DNA from: Panagrolaimus kolymaensis
Lineage: Eukaryota > Nematoda > Chromadorea > Rhabditida > Panagrolaimidae
Reading direction: 5' to 3'
NCBI GenBank assembly: GCA_028622995.1
Contig: JAJQJQ010000038.1
Location: forward strand, 2,232,001 to 2,296,000
DNA: 64,000 bases
Position numbers and translations under genes: made by a program. Shown here in pieces: positions 39,901 through 55,600 of the stretch (within the stretch, counting starts at the first letter, position 1; the number at the start of each line of letters is the position of its first letter). The notes beneath the pieces were generated by a model. That model was not told the DNA's origin. It made no database searches and was given only the letters and a program-made list of their open reading frames with translations.

Positions 39901-42900
39901 AACCAAAAAATCATCTTCAGCATATTGTAAATCTAATCCCAAATTAAGTTTTGAACAAGCTAATTCTCGTAAACTTTCATCTTCCAGTAATCTTTTTATT
40001 TTTGGATAAGTAAATACTCCTATTCCTTGACCAGCTTGAATTTGATCACATACTTCTCGAATAGCTTGTTGATTTTTAGTTTGTTGAGTTGCTGTTGCAG
40101 CGCTATTATTTGCAACATTTGCAGCATTCTTTTTATTAATTAAATTTTGTCCATGTTCCATTCGATTTGCTGCTGCTTCCGCTAAAGGTCGCATAGTTTT
40201 ATCACGTAATGCTTGGGCTTTTGGAGCGGTTTTATTTAAAACGGATGAGAACATTCCATGACTTTTTTCTGCATATCCATTTAATGCGTTCATAAGTTGT
40301 GGACCAAAAACTTTTTCGCCGGAATCCGTGATAGTATGGAAACCTTTTATTGTTGTTGATTTTGCTGGAGGAGTTTTAAGATCTTTTGCAAGAGCATTTT
40401 GTTGGAGAACTTTACTAGTAACTATAATGCCTCGTCGGGCTTGCACTGGAGTACTTTCAGAATCATTCACATCACTATGATCAAATGTAAATTCTCCTCG
40501 GCTATCTGACTTTAATGCCAAATTTTCGGCTAATCTCGCAAAATCGGCTTCACTATCAGCAGCTGAAGCAGAAATTGAAGAAGCAGGTGATGAACGGCCA
40601 CTGCTAAGGGAGCTATCAATGGATAAAGCGCTTTCACTTTGCGGTAATTCAAGTTTTTTAGGTGCTCGATAAATATCATTTACTTCAGATAAAGGCTTTG
40701 CAGCTTCAAAATTTGGCATTGATTCTGTTAATTCTATCGCTGAATCATCAACATGTGAACCAACTTCTAAATCACTTATATCTTCATCCTCAGAATCTGA
40801 ATGATCACCAAATTTATCCGTTTTCATTTTGTGCAAAGCTTCGGTTAAAGTTGAAGAATCGGGATAAGCCTGAAATTTAATTTTAACTTAAAAGTAATTT
40901 TATAAAACCGAAGCTTACATTAAAATGAATAGGCATTAATTGATCAGTAAACCATTTAGCTTTATCTCCTATTTGTGAGGCAGCAGTTATTCCAGTTTGA
41001 ACTCGAACATATGTTTCATTTCTTGGGCAAAGAGAACATTCAGCAAAATATTCAACGGATTGAGTTTTGCTTAATTCTTGAATTAATGGTGATTGTTTTG
41101 GTCGACTTCGTAAAAATGAATCCGCTTGCAAGGCAACTACAGGTCGTGGATATAAACGTAAAGTTCGACAATGTTCACTGAAGTTTGCAAAAATATTTGG
41201 ACTATTGAAAAATTTTATCTACAAAAATTTTGGATAATCAATTTTAAATGTTAGAAAATTTGCATTAATATTACCATCGCAACTCTTGCTGCAACATCTA
41301 TTTCTTCTCCATCTATGGTATATGAAGATTCAAAGCTGCCTCGATGGCTATCAGGTTGCATGGTTGGTGGTTGAGCGGTCATTTTTCCAAGAGCTTTACG
41401 AAAATCATTTTTTAAGTTACTTAATTCAGGTTCAGGAAAATCTGGTAAATTTTCAAATCCCTCGCCACACGTCATTTCATTCGTATCCAAATCAACTAAA
41501 ATAATATCTGGAGGAGGTAAAATTTTTTTAACCATAAAAAATGACGCTGGTAAACCAATTATATATGGCGTTGGAGCTAATAATAACTAAAACAAAAATT
41601 TAGATTTAAAAAAGTGCAATTTAAAAGAGGAAAATGATATTTATGTACGTACCTGTTCTGCAGATGGCATATGCACAGGTAACAAAGGAATTACTGGAAA
41701 CATATACTCCAGGGGATACATTAATGCTACCAATGCCATGACGCACATGCTTACGGCATTATAATTTCTTGATTGTAAAACAACTTTGTATTCTAACATT
41801 ACAGCTGCAAGTAATTTAACTACCACATCCACACCCAAAAGTTCAATAGGTAAATGAAGAGGAAAATCAACCAAAGAAAATCGAGCATGATCAGGTAGAG
41901 CAAATTCAATCATGGGCATAATTTCTAATGGAAGAATTTCTAAAACAACTTTAGTTTTGCCTGGAACGGGTACAGGTGAGCTAAGGAGCATTAAAATCCA
42001 TGTTTCAATTTGTCTTATTTCTTCCATAACCAGGTCTGGGATATCACCATCCCAACGTCCAAGAATTACAGCCCAAACAGCGTCACTAAAAAAAGTAAAT
42101 AGCTATAAATTATTCTGAAAAGCAGTAAAAAAAAATGTGACTTTATTTTACTGCCATCTAATTAAGAAAAAATTTTTTAAAAAACATCTCATTTCAAGAA
42201 AATATTTTCCATTGTAAAATTAATTTATAGCCATTGGCAATAAAAATTAAAAATAAAAATAAAACTTACTTTGGAAGGGTTTCAATTTGATTACAACGAT
42301 GATTGCATGCATCAATAAGCTGCCTTAATAAAGTTAAAATATCTCGATAAGCCGAAAGAAATGGATGATGACTCATTAAACATAAACTTGTTAGAGAAGC
42401 GGCTAATGGCTTTCTGCAAAAAAGTATTTAATTAACTTTAAAAAAAGGGATGAGTCTTACTTCTTTTTTCCAGTTGATTTCAAAGTTAAATTTTGCTGTC
42501 CTGCACTAATCGATTCCACATAGCTCAGAAAAAAATTTAACGTAACTCCATACCGAGTTTTACCAGAATCTTTATCGGTCAAAGTAAAAACAAAAGAACT
42601 GGTATCATGAAAAGCTTTAAGCCGACGATGTGAATTTACGGTTATACAACCCTCAGGTTGACAAAAATATGTGACATCTGTGGGCAAACGAAAATCTCGA
42701 TGATCGTCGGTTGGATATCTTCGCAACAATTCTGGATTAGATAATTCATCTCGATTTCGATTTCTTATTATTGTAGCGGGAGAACTTGGGATATTTATGG
42801 TGCCATTATTTTTATTATTTAACTTTGATAATGTTGATGTCGATGTTCGACGACCCACAATGACTAAAAAGTCAATAAGACGGGGACACAATTCTTTACC

Positions 42901-42912
42901 TTTATCATCCAT
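36818..42912 (-). CDS. aex-3: AEX-3/MADD (DENN domain) Rab3 guanine-nucleotide exchange factor
   Basis: Exons are 42912-42461, 42413-42270, 42085-41653, 41586-41275, 41218-40919, 40869-39895, 39842-39654, 39598-39197, 39152-38945, 38900-38563, 38508-38236, 38179-38000 and 37949-37830. The terminal exon is 37608-37387 (about 1515 aa) or 36931-36818. The N-terminus ([14 protein letters not shown]) opens the uDENN. The DENN core holds [18 protein letters not shown] and [17 protein letters not shown]; dDENN follows. The middle is acidic/Ser-rich, then proline-rich (PPPPPLPPR). The conserved MADD C-terminal region includes [50 protein letters not shown] and CLWRR. In worms AEX-3 activates RAB-3 and AEX-6 for synaptic and dense-core vesicle release. 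The exon 9/10 join uses a 44-nt intron, the only one giving the right phase. The gene lies downstream of no close neighbour. Confidence 0.93.
37387..37608 (-). CDS. aex-3: proximal alternative terminal exon of aex-3
   Basis: A TTCAG acceptor precedes [20 protein letters not shown], an acidic/Ser-rich linker, and [14 protein letters not shown] with a stop at 37387. It joins phase 0 to ISKM of exon 13. Its first 17 codons are a diverged copy of the distal terminal exon (shared A, I, FS and AA positions). It therefore looks like a tandemly duplicated last exon used as an alternative C-terminus. Confidence 0.65.
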   Translation of the reverse strand, partial: AVEIAWTLHRIFSVQAALVEEAEESNTETLSIKSDSTAASNELPKIHIDLTNSHLILEKTGYPSESRVRLCSN

Positions 42913-45686
42913 TAACAAATTTCATTTTTCTTAAAACTGTTTTAACTATAAAATTTTTTCTAGTTAGTTTTAAATTTAAAGAAAAGAAAAAACAACGGAA
43001 ATCAATAAATAAAACATGCAAAAAGCAGCTAATCCATGTTGCATCACAGCACGCAAGTTAGTTGAGTTTTTATTTGGGGGAAAAAAGAATGATGATGTGA
43101 AAAATGTCCTTTTTTGGTGAAAATAAAATAAAATATTTGACAAAAAAATTAAAGTGGTGTTTGAAAAAGGAATAAAAAGCAATGATTTTTAGCAAAAATT
43201 TAAGCAACAAAAGATTAAAATTTTATAAAAATAGTCGCACCTTAAATTTGCTATTAGCATAACAAATTGTTGTGGTTTTTTCACAAAAAATTAAGCGCTT
43301 CAAAATAAAGAAAAGAAAGACACAGATGAAACACATAAAAAAGAACAAACAAAATATAACCATTAATGAAAAAATCTTTAAATGGGATATAAGCTTTTTT
43401 AAAACAAACAAAAATCTATTATAAATCGTTATGGTGAATAACTTTTTTTATCCCAATATAAATCAACAACAAAAAAGAAAGCTTCAAAAATGGAAGGAAG
43501 AAAGCTCAATGAGTAAAAAAGCTCGCTCATGGAAGAAGAAGAAGCAAAACATAAAGAGAGTTCATTGAAAGATGGGAGAGCACACATGCGCGCATTTAAG
43601 TCAGTCGCATGCTTTCCACATAAAATTTTTTTTTGATAGATATAGCTGCTAGAGAACAAAACCGCCAAAGGCACTCCCTTTTTTCATTTTTTTTTCATGT
43701 GTTGTTTGTCTCTTCAATCTCTTTTTTTCTTTCTCTTTAAATGGTAGAGGAAAGAAAAAAAAGAGGGAAAAAATGAATGAAGCCCTTAAAAAGTAGTCAG
43801 CCAGCCAGCCAGCCACCAGCCATCACGATGCTTTTGGCGGCGGCAGCGGCATGGCTTTACCCTCCTCTTTCATTTTTCTATTTTTCCGCCGCAATTTTTT
43901 ATTTTATTTCTGTTTTTGTTTGCCTTATTGAAATAAAGAAAAAAAAATGTTGAGCATGCATACTCTCTTTTTTTCTCACCCATTTTTTTTCTTTTTCATG
44001 TTTTCACTTCTTATTTGGAACAAATTATTTTGGCCATCACATCAAAACCAGTGTACGTAAAAAAGAGAGGGAAAAATAACATAAAATGCGCAACGAAACC
44101 CTTCAAAAAATTTTTTTTCAAGGAATAAAAAATAAAAAAAACTAGTGTCAACCACACAATTCATTAGTTTAATCCAAAAAAAGTAAAAAAAATTGAAAAA
44201 GGGAAGGAAAATAGTAACAAGAAGATTCTTTATTCGAAGAAAAAAAAGGATGTATGAAAAAACTTTATACTCTTTATTAAACTTTTTTAGAATTCTAAAA
44301 ATAAAAGAAATTTGCAAAAAAAAACCCTACGAAAAAAGGAAAGAGAAATAATAAATTTGCAGGGACATTTTTTTTCCTTCATAATATTGATTCTGTGATG
44401 CCATAACAAGAAGAAAAAAAATCATCAAGAAAAAATATAGTAAGCCAAAAAAGTGATGAATGCGTCATTGAGTTTTTTTTGTTTCACTCATAAATGGCTT
44501 CGAAACAAACGCCTACATGCATTCGTTTTTTTCTTCATGAGCAATTTGTTTGTCCTTGAGTTTAATGAGACTTTGTTGATTACTATGTTTTTTTTTCTCC
44601 AATGGAGATTATTATGAAATCGCAAATAAAAATGCAAAATTTAGAATCTTTTTAAAGCGTTTTCCTACTTTAAAAAGCAAACAAGAAAAGCGACCCAAAT
44701 TAAACAAAATTAACAACAGCTAAAAAGGTTGCAATAACTTTTTAAACAATTTTCTACAAATTCTCAGCATTTTTATATTATAAAAAAACCAAGGGGCCAA
44801 AGTTACTCAAACTAGTACCAAATTGCTTAAGTGCATGAAAAAATGGCTTTAACTCATTTTTTTACTTTTTTACGCATTTTTCCTGCGTCGATTATTAAAA
44901 ATTCAAACATTGTAGTTAACGACGAACTTGATATAATTTTTTATTCTCTCGTTTTTTTTCCTCGTTTTTTTGTTATTCATCCTTGTTTCCTTTAGTTATA
45001 AACTTCTTCCAAACTTTTTAAACATAAAAATGAATAATAAAAAACAAATTCAATCATTTTTTTGTTAGATAATTAGCTGTTTTTTTTAATGTTCGTGGAT
45101 GACAACAACAAAATAAAAATTTAGTTGCCACAAAAAAAACTAGCATGACAGCTAACCGAATTTTTTTTGTATCACAATGTTTTTTTAATGGGTGCGTCGC
45201 GTCGTCTCATGAACATTACTCTCCTTTAGTTGTTGTGCCAAAACCGACAAACGCCACATTTTTTTTATTTTTACTTCTTCTCAATTCCTCCTCAATATAG
45301 AGAAATATAGCCCTGCCACACATAGCTTTAGAAGATTGTTACCATTTTACTTTTTTTTTAAATTGGACACTTAATAGTTTTTTTACTTTTTTATTTAACC
45401 TTTTAGTTACGTTTTTCATTTCATTTGCTTAAAACCCGAACTAAAAAAATTTGCCAGACTGCAGCTAAAAAAAGTCTCCGAAATATATTCTTATTTAGTT
45501 ATTTTGTTCCACATATTAATATATGCTGGCGTTGACTGACGTGTGTTCGATGTGTTTTTTTTTTGGTCTAGCGTGACAATAGTTCGTTGAAAAATAATAA
45601 TATATAAAAAAGGATTGTAGGTTCTAAAAACCAAGATTAGTCCGACTTAACTCCCTATAGGCTGCTGAAAGAGATTTAGCTTTAAA
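42913..45686. other. divergent intergenic region between aex-3 and the MAPKK gene
   Basis: 2.8 kb with no supported exon. It contains a short GCCA tandem run (about 43797-43820) beside a GGCGGC-rich patch, unusual against the A/T background. It is the putative promoter region of both flanking genes. Confidence 0.45.
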
Positions 45687-47370
45687 ATGGATAACAAACG
45701 TTGTAAATTGACATTAGATTTTAGTAAAATTGATGCTGCTGAACCCGCAGTGTAAGTTTATTTCGACTTTTTTTGGCTTTGTTAAAGGGACATAGCTATT
45801 TCATGCCTTTTCAAAAATTTCGATACTGGGGCTGATAGGAACAGTTGGGGCGGCGCGTGTTTGAATTACCGTGTCACTTCTGTCTTACACGGTAATTCAA
45901 ACACGCGCCTTACCAAGTGTAACTTTCAGTGCCCGCAAACGAAATTTCAAAAAAGGCATGAAATAGCTATGTCCCTTTAAGCATCATTAAATTTTAGAAG
46001 CGTAGTTCCTCCCAATTCTGGTATATTAACATTTCAAGATGGAAATACTTTTGAATTTACTGCTCGTAATTTAATCGATAAAGGTAATACTCAAATCATT
46101 CTTAGATTTTTCTAATCTCCAATTAACTTTAAGGCATTATTGGAAGTGGCAGTTATGGCGGTGTTGTAAACAAAATGGAGCATGATGCTAGTGGAAAAAT
46201 TATGGCAGTCAAAGTTAGTTTCAACTTTCAAGTAATTTATGATTGATAAAAGTTTTATTTTTAAGCGTGTTCGAGCTCGAGATGTTGAAAAAAAGGAGCG
46301 CGATGTAATGTTGCGTGAACTTAAAATGATTATTGATTCTCAAGGTTGTGAAGATGTTGTGAGATTTTATGGAGCTATTTTCCAAGATGTAAGAAAGCTA
46401 TCACCAAAAAAAAAAATAGGAAAAATATATATAATTATTTAAGGGAGATTGTTGGATTTGCATGGAAATAATGGATTGTTCATTGGATAAATTTTATCGA
46501 CGAGTTTATAAGCATGATGAAAGATTGCCAGAAAAGTTTATTGGATTTATTACAGCTTCAGTAAGATGGCTTTTTTACTTTTTATTATTTTATTGATTTT
46601 TGTGGCAAATTCTTTAGGTTGTTCGTGCTTTAAATTATTTAAAGGAAGTTCTAAATCTTATTCATCGAGGTTAGTTGGAAAAATAGTTTTAATTAAAAGT
46701 AATGAGGAGTATTTTAGATATTAAACCATCCAATATACTTTTAAACACTCAAGGTTTTGTAAAACTATGTGATTTTGGAATTTCTGGTTATTTAGTTGAT
46801 TCCATCGCAAAAACCCAAGATGTTGGTTGCCAAATTTATATGGCAGTAAGTTTCTCAAATATTTCTATTAAAACTTTGCTAAAAAGGAATTTTATAGCCT
46901 GAAAGACTTTCTGAACGAAGATATGGAGTTCGAGCGGATGTATGGAGTTTTGGAATTTCATTAGTGGAAGTTTGCATTGGTCGTTTTCCATACACCGATT
47001 GGAATTCAGTCTTTGATCAACTTCAAGCTGTAGTTCATGGAGATCCTCCATTCCTTCAAACTGGGGATTATTCTGTAGAATTAGTTAATTTTGTTAACAA
47101 ATGGTAATTTGCCGCCAACATGCATTCTTTTTTACTTAAGTTGACTAATTTTTTAGCCTAATCAAAGATACATCAATACGTCCTAATTTTGGTGATTTAA
47201 TAAAGGATCCATTTTGCCAAAGGTAAGTATCATATTATGATTATATGAAAATCAGTAATGCATGCCCATATTTTAGATACAATATTCAAGACCCAGCAGA
47301 AATGAAAACATGGCGAACGGAAATTGGTGACTATGTTTCAAGATTTTTGCCTACTTCGCCAGTTGTGTAA
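45687..47370 (+). CDS. sek-1: MAP kinase kinase, SEK-1/MKK3/6-like
   Basis: Exons are 45687-45751, 45998-46083, 46134-46213, 46266-46388, 46444-46560, 46618-46669, 46718-46845, 46898-47103, 47157-47222 and 47277-47370, giving about 338 aa. A basic-LxL docking motif for MAPK is at the extreme N-terminus ([10 protein letters not shown]). The kinase shows [48 protein letters not shown] (both activation-loop Ser and Thr present) and IYMAPERL. The YLVDSIAKT segment and length match the p38 MAPKK class (MKK3/6, worm SEK-1), which acts in innate immunity and AWC asymmetry; MKK4 is the main alternative. GCQIYMAPE replaces the usual GCKPYMAPE. Intron 1 consists mostly of a palindromic element. The gene is tail to tail with the glutaredoxin gene. 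Confidence 0.88.
45782..45980. mobile_element. TTAA-flanked palindromic element in MAPKK intron 1
   Basis: The outer arms (TTAAAGGGACATAGC... and its complement ending 45980) match for about 29 nt. An inner stem of 23 nt (45852-45874 with 45887-45909) is perfect around a 12-nt loop, so the whole 199 bp can fold as one hairpin. TTAA lies at both ends (45782-45785, 45977-45980). The right-hand terminal 45 nt align with the termini of the larger element at 20443-20840. It fills most of a 246-nt intron. Confidence 0.8.
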
Positions 47371-47697
47371 AAAAAGCGTACAAATATCATTAAATTTATT
47401 TTATTGTTTTTTGTATGATTTTTGGCCATTTTTCAACTTTTTTTAATTGACACAATTTTTTTGAACCTTCTCTTGATGAGATTATCTTCCTCTTTTTTTA
47501 AAACCTACTTTCATTCCTTCCTTTCTTGCGAATGTGATTTTATTTTTTTTCACGGTAAAGTAATATTAATTTTGTCATACACCCTGTGTTCAAAATCTTA
47601 TCTTTTTTTGATTTGTATTTGTAAATTATGTAAATGTTTAGTGAGAAACTTTGGATAAAAAAATAAGAAATTTTATTTGAGAGAAAAAAATATTAAA
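47371..47697. other. 3'-3' spacer between MAPKK and glutaredoxin genes
   Basis: Convergent 327-bp spacer. It presumably contains both 3' UTRs; no other feature was seen. Confidence 0.5.
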
Positions 47698-48150
47698 TTA
47701 CAATACTTTAGCTTTAACTAGCATGGGTCGAAGAGTTCCTTTCTTTTGCATTTTTGCAATGTCATCAGATCCACCAACAAATTTTCCATTTACAAAAATT
47801 TGGGGAACAGTTCTTCGACCACTTTTTGAGTGCAAATATTCCTAAAAAATTAAGTGTTGGCAAAGAAATCCATGACTCAAACTTACTAAAATTTTATCCG
47901 TATCATCACGATTATTAATTTCGAGAACTTCCATATTTTTAGCTCCAAGAGTTTCACCAAGAAGTTTCTTGGCTCGTTTACTATAAGGACAATAAGTTTT
48001 TGAAAATACCATTAAAGGATGACTTCGAATGAGATCATCAATTTCTTTTTCAACGTCATCTGGATGTTGCTGCGCAGCTGGATGAGGATCAACTGCAGTT
48101 GCAAAGGCCAAAAACAAAAATAAACTTAAAATTGACAATAAATATTTCAT
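47698..48150 (-). CDS. secretory-pathway glutaredoxin with CPYS (monothiol) active site
   Basis: Two exons (48150-47887, 47841-47698) encode about 135 aa. The signal peptide MKYLLSILSLFLFLAFATAV is followed by the glutaredoxin fold: HPLMVFSKTYCPYSKRAKKL (active site CPYS, second Cys replaced by Ser), then TVPQIFVNGKFVGGSDD with the cis-Pro and the glutathione-binding TVP and GG-D motifs. There is no ER-retention signal at the C-terminus (KAKVL). CPYS glutaredoxins with a signal or anchor sequence are known from yeast (Grx6/7) in the early secretory pathway. A role in deglutathionylation there, or extracellularly, is inferred. The start was chosen because a TTTCAG acceptor lies 4 nt upstream; an in-frame extension to 48192 is unlikely. 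Confidence 0.85.
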
Positions 48151-49615
48151 TTTCTGAAAGAAAAAATGAAAATTTTTATTACTGAAAACCACAGAAATTC
48201 AAAAATCAGTTTTATTTGCTAGAATTTTGCTCTAAAAGATACTCGAAAATAAAAACAAAAACTTTAGCGCAACAAAACCCTACGGCAATGAGCAAATAAA
48301 AAAACAACATCCAAAAAATCAGTGCATTAATAAAAAATAAAAAAATACTTCCTCAAACCGGAACTGGAAACATTAGAAGAAAAAAAAGATTGTTGCGTGA
48401 GGAAGGAGCCAGTTCTAAGAGGTTAAATGGTGTTGCATAAATTTATCGCTTATGAAAACAAAAAATTAATAAACGAGGAAGAAAATAAAAAAAACAAGGC
48501 TCCTTCAAACAAATCGTCGTTTGACTGACTTGGAAAAAAATGATTTTTTTATGAATCTATTTTTTGTTGTCTTATGATTTTTGTTTTTTGATGATTTTCT
48601 GATTAATCAACGAACGAGAAAATAAAAGAAGGAATGCAATTAATAATTGTTTTTTTATTTAATAAAACAAGTAAAAAACACTATTTTTCCCCATCGATTG
48701 TCATTTATTTTTTTTCATAGCAAAAAAGGCGTTGTTGAAAACGAGAAAATCTCGAAATATATTTTTTTAAAGTAAATAAATTAATCTCCAAAAATTTTTA
48801 TTTATTGAATAATAAAAAAAATATATACATCACATCATACAAATCAAAAATCATAATTCCTTAATGAATGGTTTAAAAATTGAATTGGTGGAAATAATAT
48901 CAATAAAAAAAAATTAAGGCAACAATAATGAGAAAAATGGAAAATGACAATTTGAGAAACAACAATTTTTATAGTTAGTTTATTGCTATTGTTGTTCACT
49001 TTCATTCAGTTCGATTTGATTTGTATTGTTAGCTCTTAACCATTGTAAGCAACAATCAAAAAATTGAAAAAGTTGCCGACGACTAGACATAAAAGAAATA
49101 ATAAAAAAGAGTATAGGAAAAAAGACTGTTAAAAATTAAAATAAATTTCAAGAAAGAAAAAAAACCAGCAAAGAAGAAAAAAAATTTTTGAGCAAATATA
49201 AAAATGTTAATTGTTAAGGACACTTGATGGACGAAAAAATAAAGATAAAATTAAAAAAAGAAAAGGTTTGATCCCGTATAAAAACAAGAAAAATAGAAAG
49301 AATTCATTTTTTATTAAAGATGTTTTTTTTGCGTATTCAGGAGAGGAGACTTCATGAAAGTATTTTCATCGCTGCTGTTTTTATTGTTGTTGTTGTTGGC
49401 ATTGAATAAGGTTTTGGATAGGGTGATTGAAAGGATAGAAATTTTAGCTGAAAAAAATTAAATATAAGCACATTAGAAAGGAAGAAGAAGAAAAAGTGGG
49501 ACAAAACACGACAAAAAATTTTGGTATTTAAAAATTTTTTTCCTAAAATAAAAAAAGAAAAATATTCAAGATATTTACGCATTTTTTTGGATTTTTAAGA
49601 AAATTGTCAGAAAAT
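48151..49615. other. intergenic region upstream of the glutaredoxin gene
   Basis: 1.5 kb between the glutaredoxin 5' end and the mbk-1 3' end. A/T-rich, with no supported feature beyond the trans-splice acceptor. Confidence 0.5.
48154..48160 (-). promoter_or_regulatory. probable trans-splice acceptor of the glutaredoxin gene
   Basis: On the minus strand a CTTTCAG acceptor ends a few bases before the ATG at 48150, following a T-rich tract. This decides the start over the longer in-frame extension. Confidence 0.45.
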
Positions 49616-52619
<3,004 letters not shown>

Positions 52620-55600
52620 TTATCAATTTTGCATTTATAAGCAAACAAGAAAATCACTGCCGAAAATAATTATACCACGAAAGCGATTTTTTAAAGAAAT
52701 CAAAATAAAGCAAGGGTAAATAAATGCCCAAAGGAATTGAAGCAAGCAATGGACAACAATAAAAATATGTAGGTGTCACTGCGTACCTTAAAAAAATTAA
52801 AATCAATTATAAAAAAAGAAAAGAAAAAACAAATCAATAATTCATCGGAAAAAGCGCAATCAAAAAAAGGAAAATACACGCGAAGGTTTTGTTTTTTTTA
52901 AGACGACGAAAATGAGCCAAAAAAGAAAAGCTATTAAATTCAAATTTTTAAAAGAGTTTTAATCTTAAAAAATTTTAAAAGATAAAAATTATGGCAGAGC
53001 TAATAAGGACAATAATTTTAAAATGATGTAACGTTTTTGCGGTGGAGGTAAAATATGTGATGACTAAGCAACAACCTCACCCACAAAATAAATAAATACT
53101 TTATAAACAAGGGCAATTAAAGACAAAAAAAAAAACAGAATAATAAATAAAAGCGCTTTTCAAACATTCGTTTTTGAATTATAGAGAAAGAAAGAAAAAA
53201 CAGCTGATGTTAATTCAATACTTACTTAGTCACTCCTTGTTATTTTTTCTTTTGAACATCAAAAATAAAAGAAAAACAAATTATAAAAAAGTTGAAGGGC
53301 GGTTGTAAATTGACGACAAAAAATAATAAAAAAGAGTAAATAAATTTAAAAAAGAAAAATTATGTTACGCGATTGATATAATAATTGTTAAATTGTGCGG
53401 GAAAATTAATTTTTATAAGAAAGCAGTCATTTATTTATTTATTTTTTGATGACACATTTTTGTGTCGAAGAAAATTAAAATGAATGAATGGAATATAATA
53501 ATAATTTAGTAGCAGCCAAAAACAACAACGACCAACAATAATCGTTTCCTATATTATCATATTTCCTCACCGCTTGTTTTCCTCGTTCCTTTGTGTGTGG
53601 CATAAAACAAAAAACATATATAAAAAAATAAAGAAAGACAACGTAATCTTACGAGAGTGAATACACTCTTGTGAAAAATGCTTGAACAAAAAAATAATAT
53701 ATACGCGCGTTGTATTTCGTACTCTTTCTTTTTCTCATATTTTTTTGAACGTTGGTAGTCAGTCAGTCATAAGAGAGAGAAAGAGTTTTTTTACCCTATA
53801 GAATCTAGAGAAAAACATACATAAGCAATGCAAAAAAAAAAGAGAGGCAGAGAGAGCGTCCTTCTTTTTTTCTCCTGCAACGTACAAACACACACACATA
53901 TGCGCCGCTTATGTTAAAAAAATTTTTTTGGAGCGACAAACCAATCCGCCACCACATAGTGAATGAAGAAGACTGTCGTCGCGGTTGTAGAAAGTAAAAA
54001 TATATAACGGACGACGACGAGGATAACTTCTTTTCTCATTGAGTTATTGATTTAAACTGATGCATTTTTTCTTTCTCAATTTTTGGGAAGAAAAGAGAGA
54101 AAGAGTGCGTCTGTCCGTCAATGCCCCTCTCATAAAAGTGCGTAACTATATTGTCGTCGCCATTAAGGGAAGGAAGGGAGAAGAAAGCCCGTCAAAAGTC
54201 CAGTTGTTCGCTTTGATGAGACGAGACGTCCGGTGGTGCTATTTTTTTTCTTCTTTGCCGGCGATGAAAAAAAAATGTTTGAATGGGAAAAAAAGTTTTG
54301 AGCGTTGTTGGTCTCAAAAATCAAAATCAGTGGGTAAAAAAAGACTACTCTGATGGTAAAAGTTTTGATCAGATAATAAATAATAAATGGGTTTCTTTAA
54401 AAAAATAGAGAAAGTATAATAATAATTTGTTAACAAGGTTTTAAAAAATGAACAAAGCTTTGGCGCGTTTTTTTAAATTTGTGAAAAAAAGGTTTTTGAA
54501 AGAAAAAAATCAAAAGAGAAATATAATGACGCAAAAGAGTGAAAGAAAAAAAAATTGGATGGAACATTAAGAGCAACAAACAAATGATGATGATGATATC
54601 ACAGGCGGCGACTGACTAGCTTGCTGGCCACAACAATAATATCATAAGGGGTTAAAAGCAAGAAGATGCAGCTAATAAATAGCAGGTGACCCAAAGGCCT
54701 TAAAAATCAAATCTTTTTTAGAGAGTGAGAAAAATCAGATCACAGAATGACACCTAAAAAAATAATTTGAACCTTTCAACAAATAAAAAAATTAGAAAAA
54801 GATATTTCAAAATTTGAGAAATAAATATTTTTTGTTTAAAAAATTGATTGAATTAAGAAAGAAAGAAAGAAAAGAATTAAGGTAAAAAAGCATGTTTTAA
54901 GTGACTTTAAACTCCGTCTTTTTGGAAGAGATTTACTTATCCCCTTTTTATTTGCAGGCGACAAGGTAAAATAACCGGAATTTTTTGGTCCTAGAAATTT
55001 TAAAGAAAGAAGGAAAAAAAAATTAGCTTTAACTTTGCACTCACTCATTCGATAGATAGTTTTAAAAAAAGTGATTTTTTGACGGGTTATTGGAAGTAGG
55101 AAAAATGAAAACATCCCAGCTGGTAAAACATTGTCTTCTTCATCTTTTTGTTGTTGTTGGATTTTATCTAATATTGTTGAAAAGCAGCAACAATGCGTCA
55201 TTTTTCTTATGTTCCTCTCCAATTTTCACTTAGATACTTGGAAAGTCGTCATGACGAACAAAATTTTTAGTTATTAGAAAAAAAGATCGCTTTTAGGCAA
55301 AAGTTTTTATGAACAAAGATTAAAATGAATATATGCAAAAAGAATAGAAAGGTATAGCAAAAAAGTTGGATCAAGTTACAATGTTTAAAAAAGCAGACAT
55401 TAAAACAAAGAAAAAATAATAAATCATAGGTAAAAGATATACCTAAAAATTAATATTAGCATAGCCTAAAAACTTTTACACTTTTTTATATTAAAAAACG
55501 CCTTATTGTTAAAAGATTTAAAAAAATAAAAGTCATTTAAAAAAGCTAACAATTAATTTATTGTCAAATGTGCTCGCCGCCGCAATTGTTAGTTGGTTAG

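Noticed and set aside
40662..41504. Plus-strand frames inside aex-3
   Set aside because: Antisense of strongly conserved DENN exons.
43797..43820. GCCA tandem run as a satellite or CRISPR-like array
   Set aside because: Only a few 4-nt units; a simple microsatellite at most. No CRISPR array is expected or seen in this eukaryotic DNA.
45752..45997. MAPKK intron 1 as an introner-type (intron-creating) element
   Set aside because: Splice sites lie outside the TTAA-flanked unit and about 50 nt of ordinary intron remains, so insertion into an existing intron is simpler.
54060..54353. 97-codon frame upstream of mbk-1
   Set aside because: No domain or splice context; likely part of the untranslated or promoter region.
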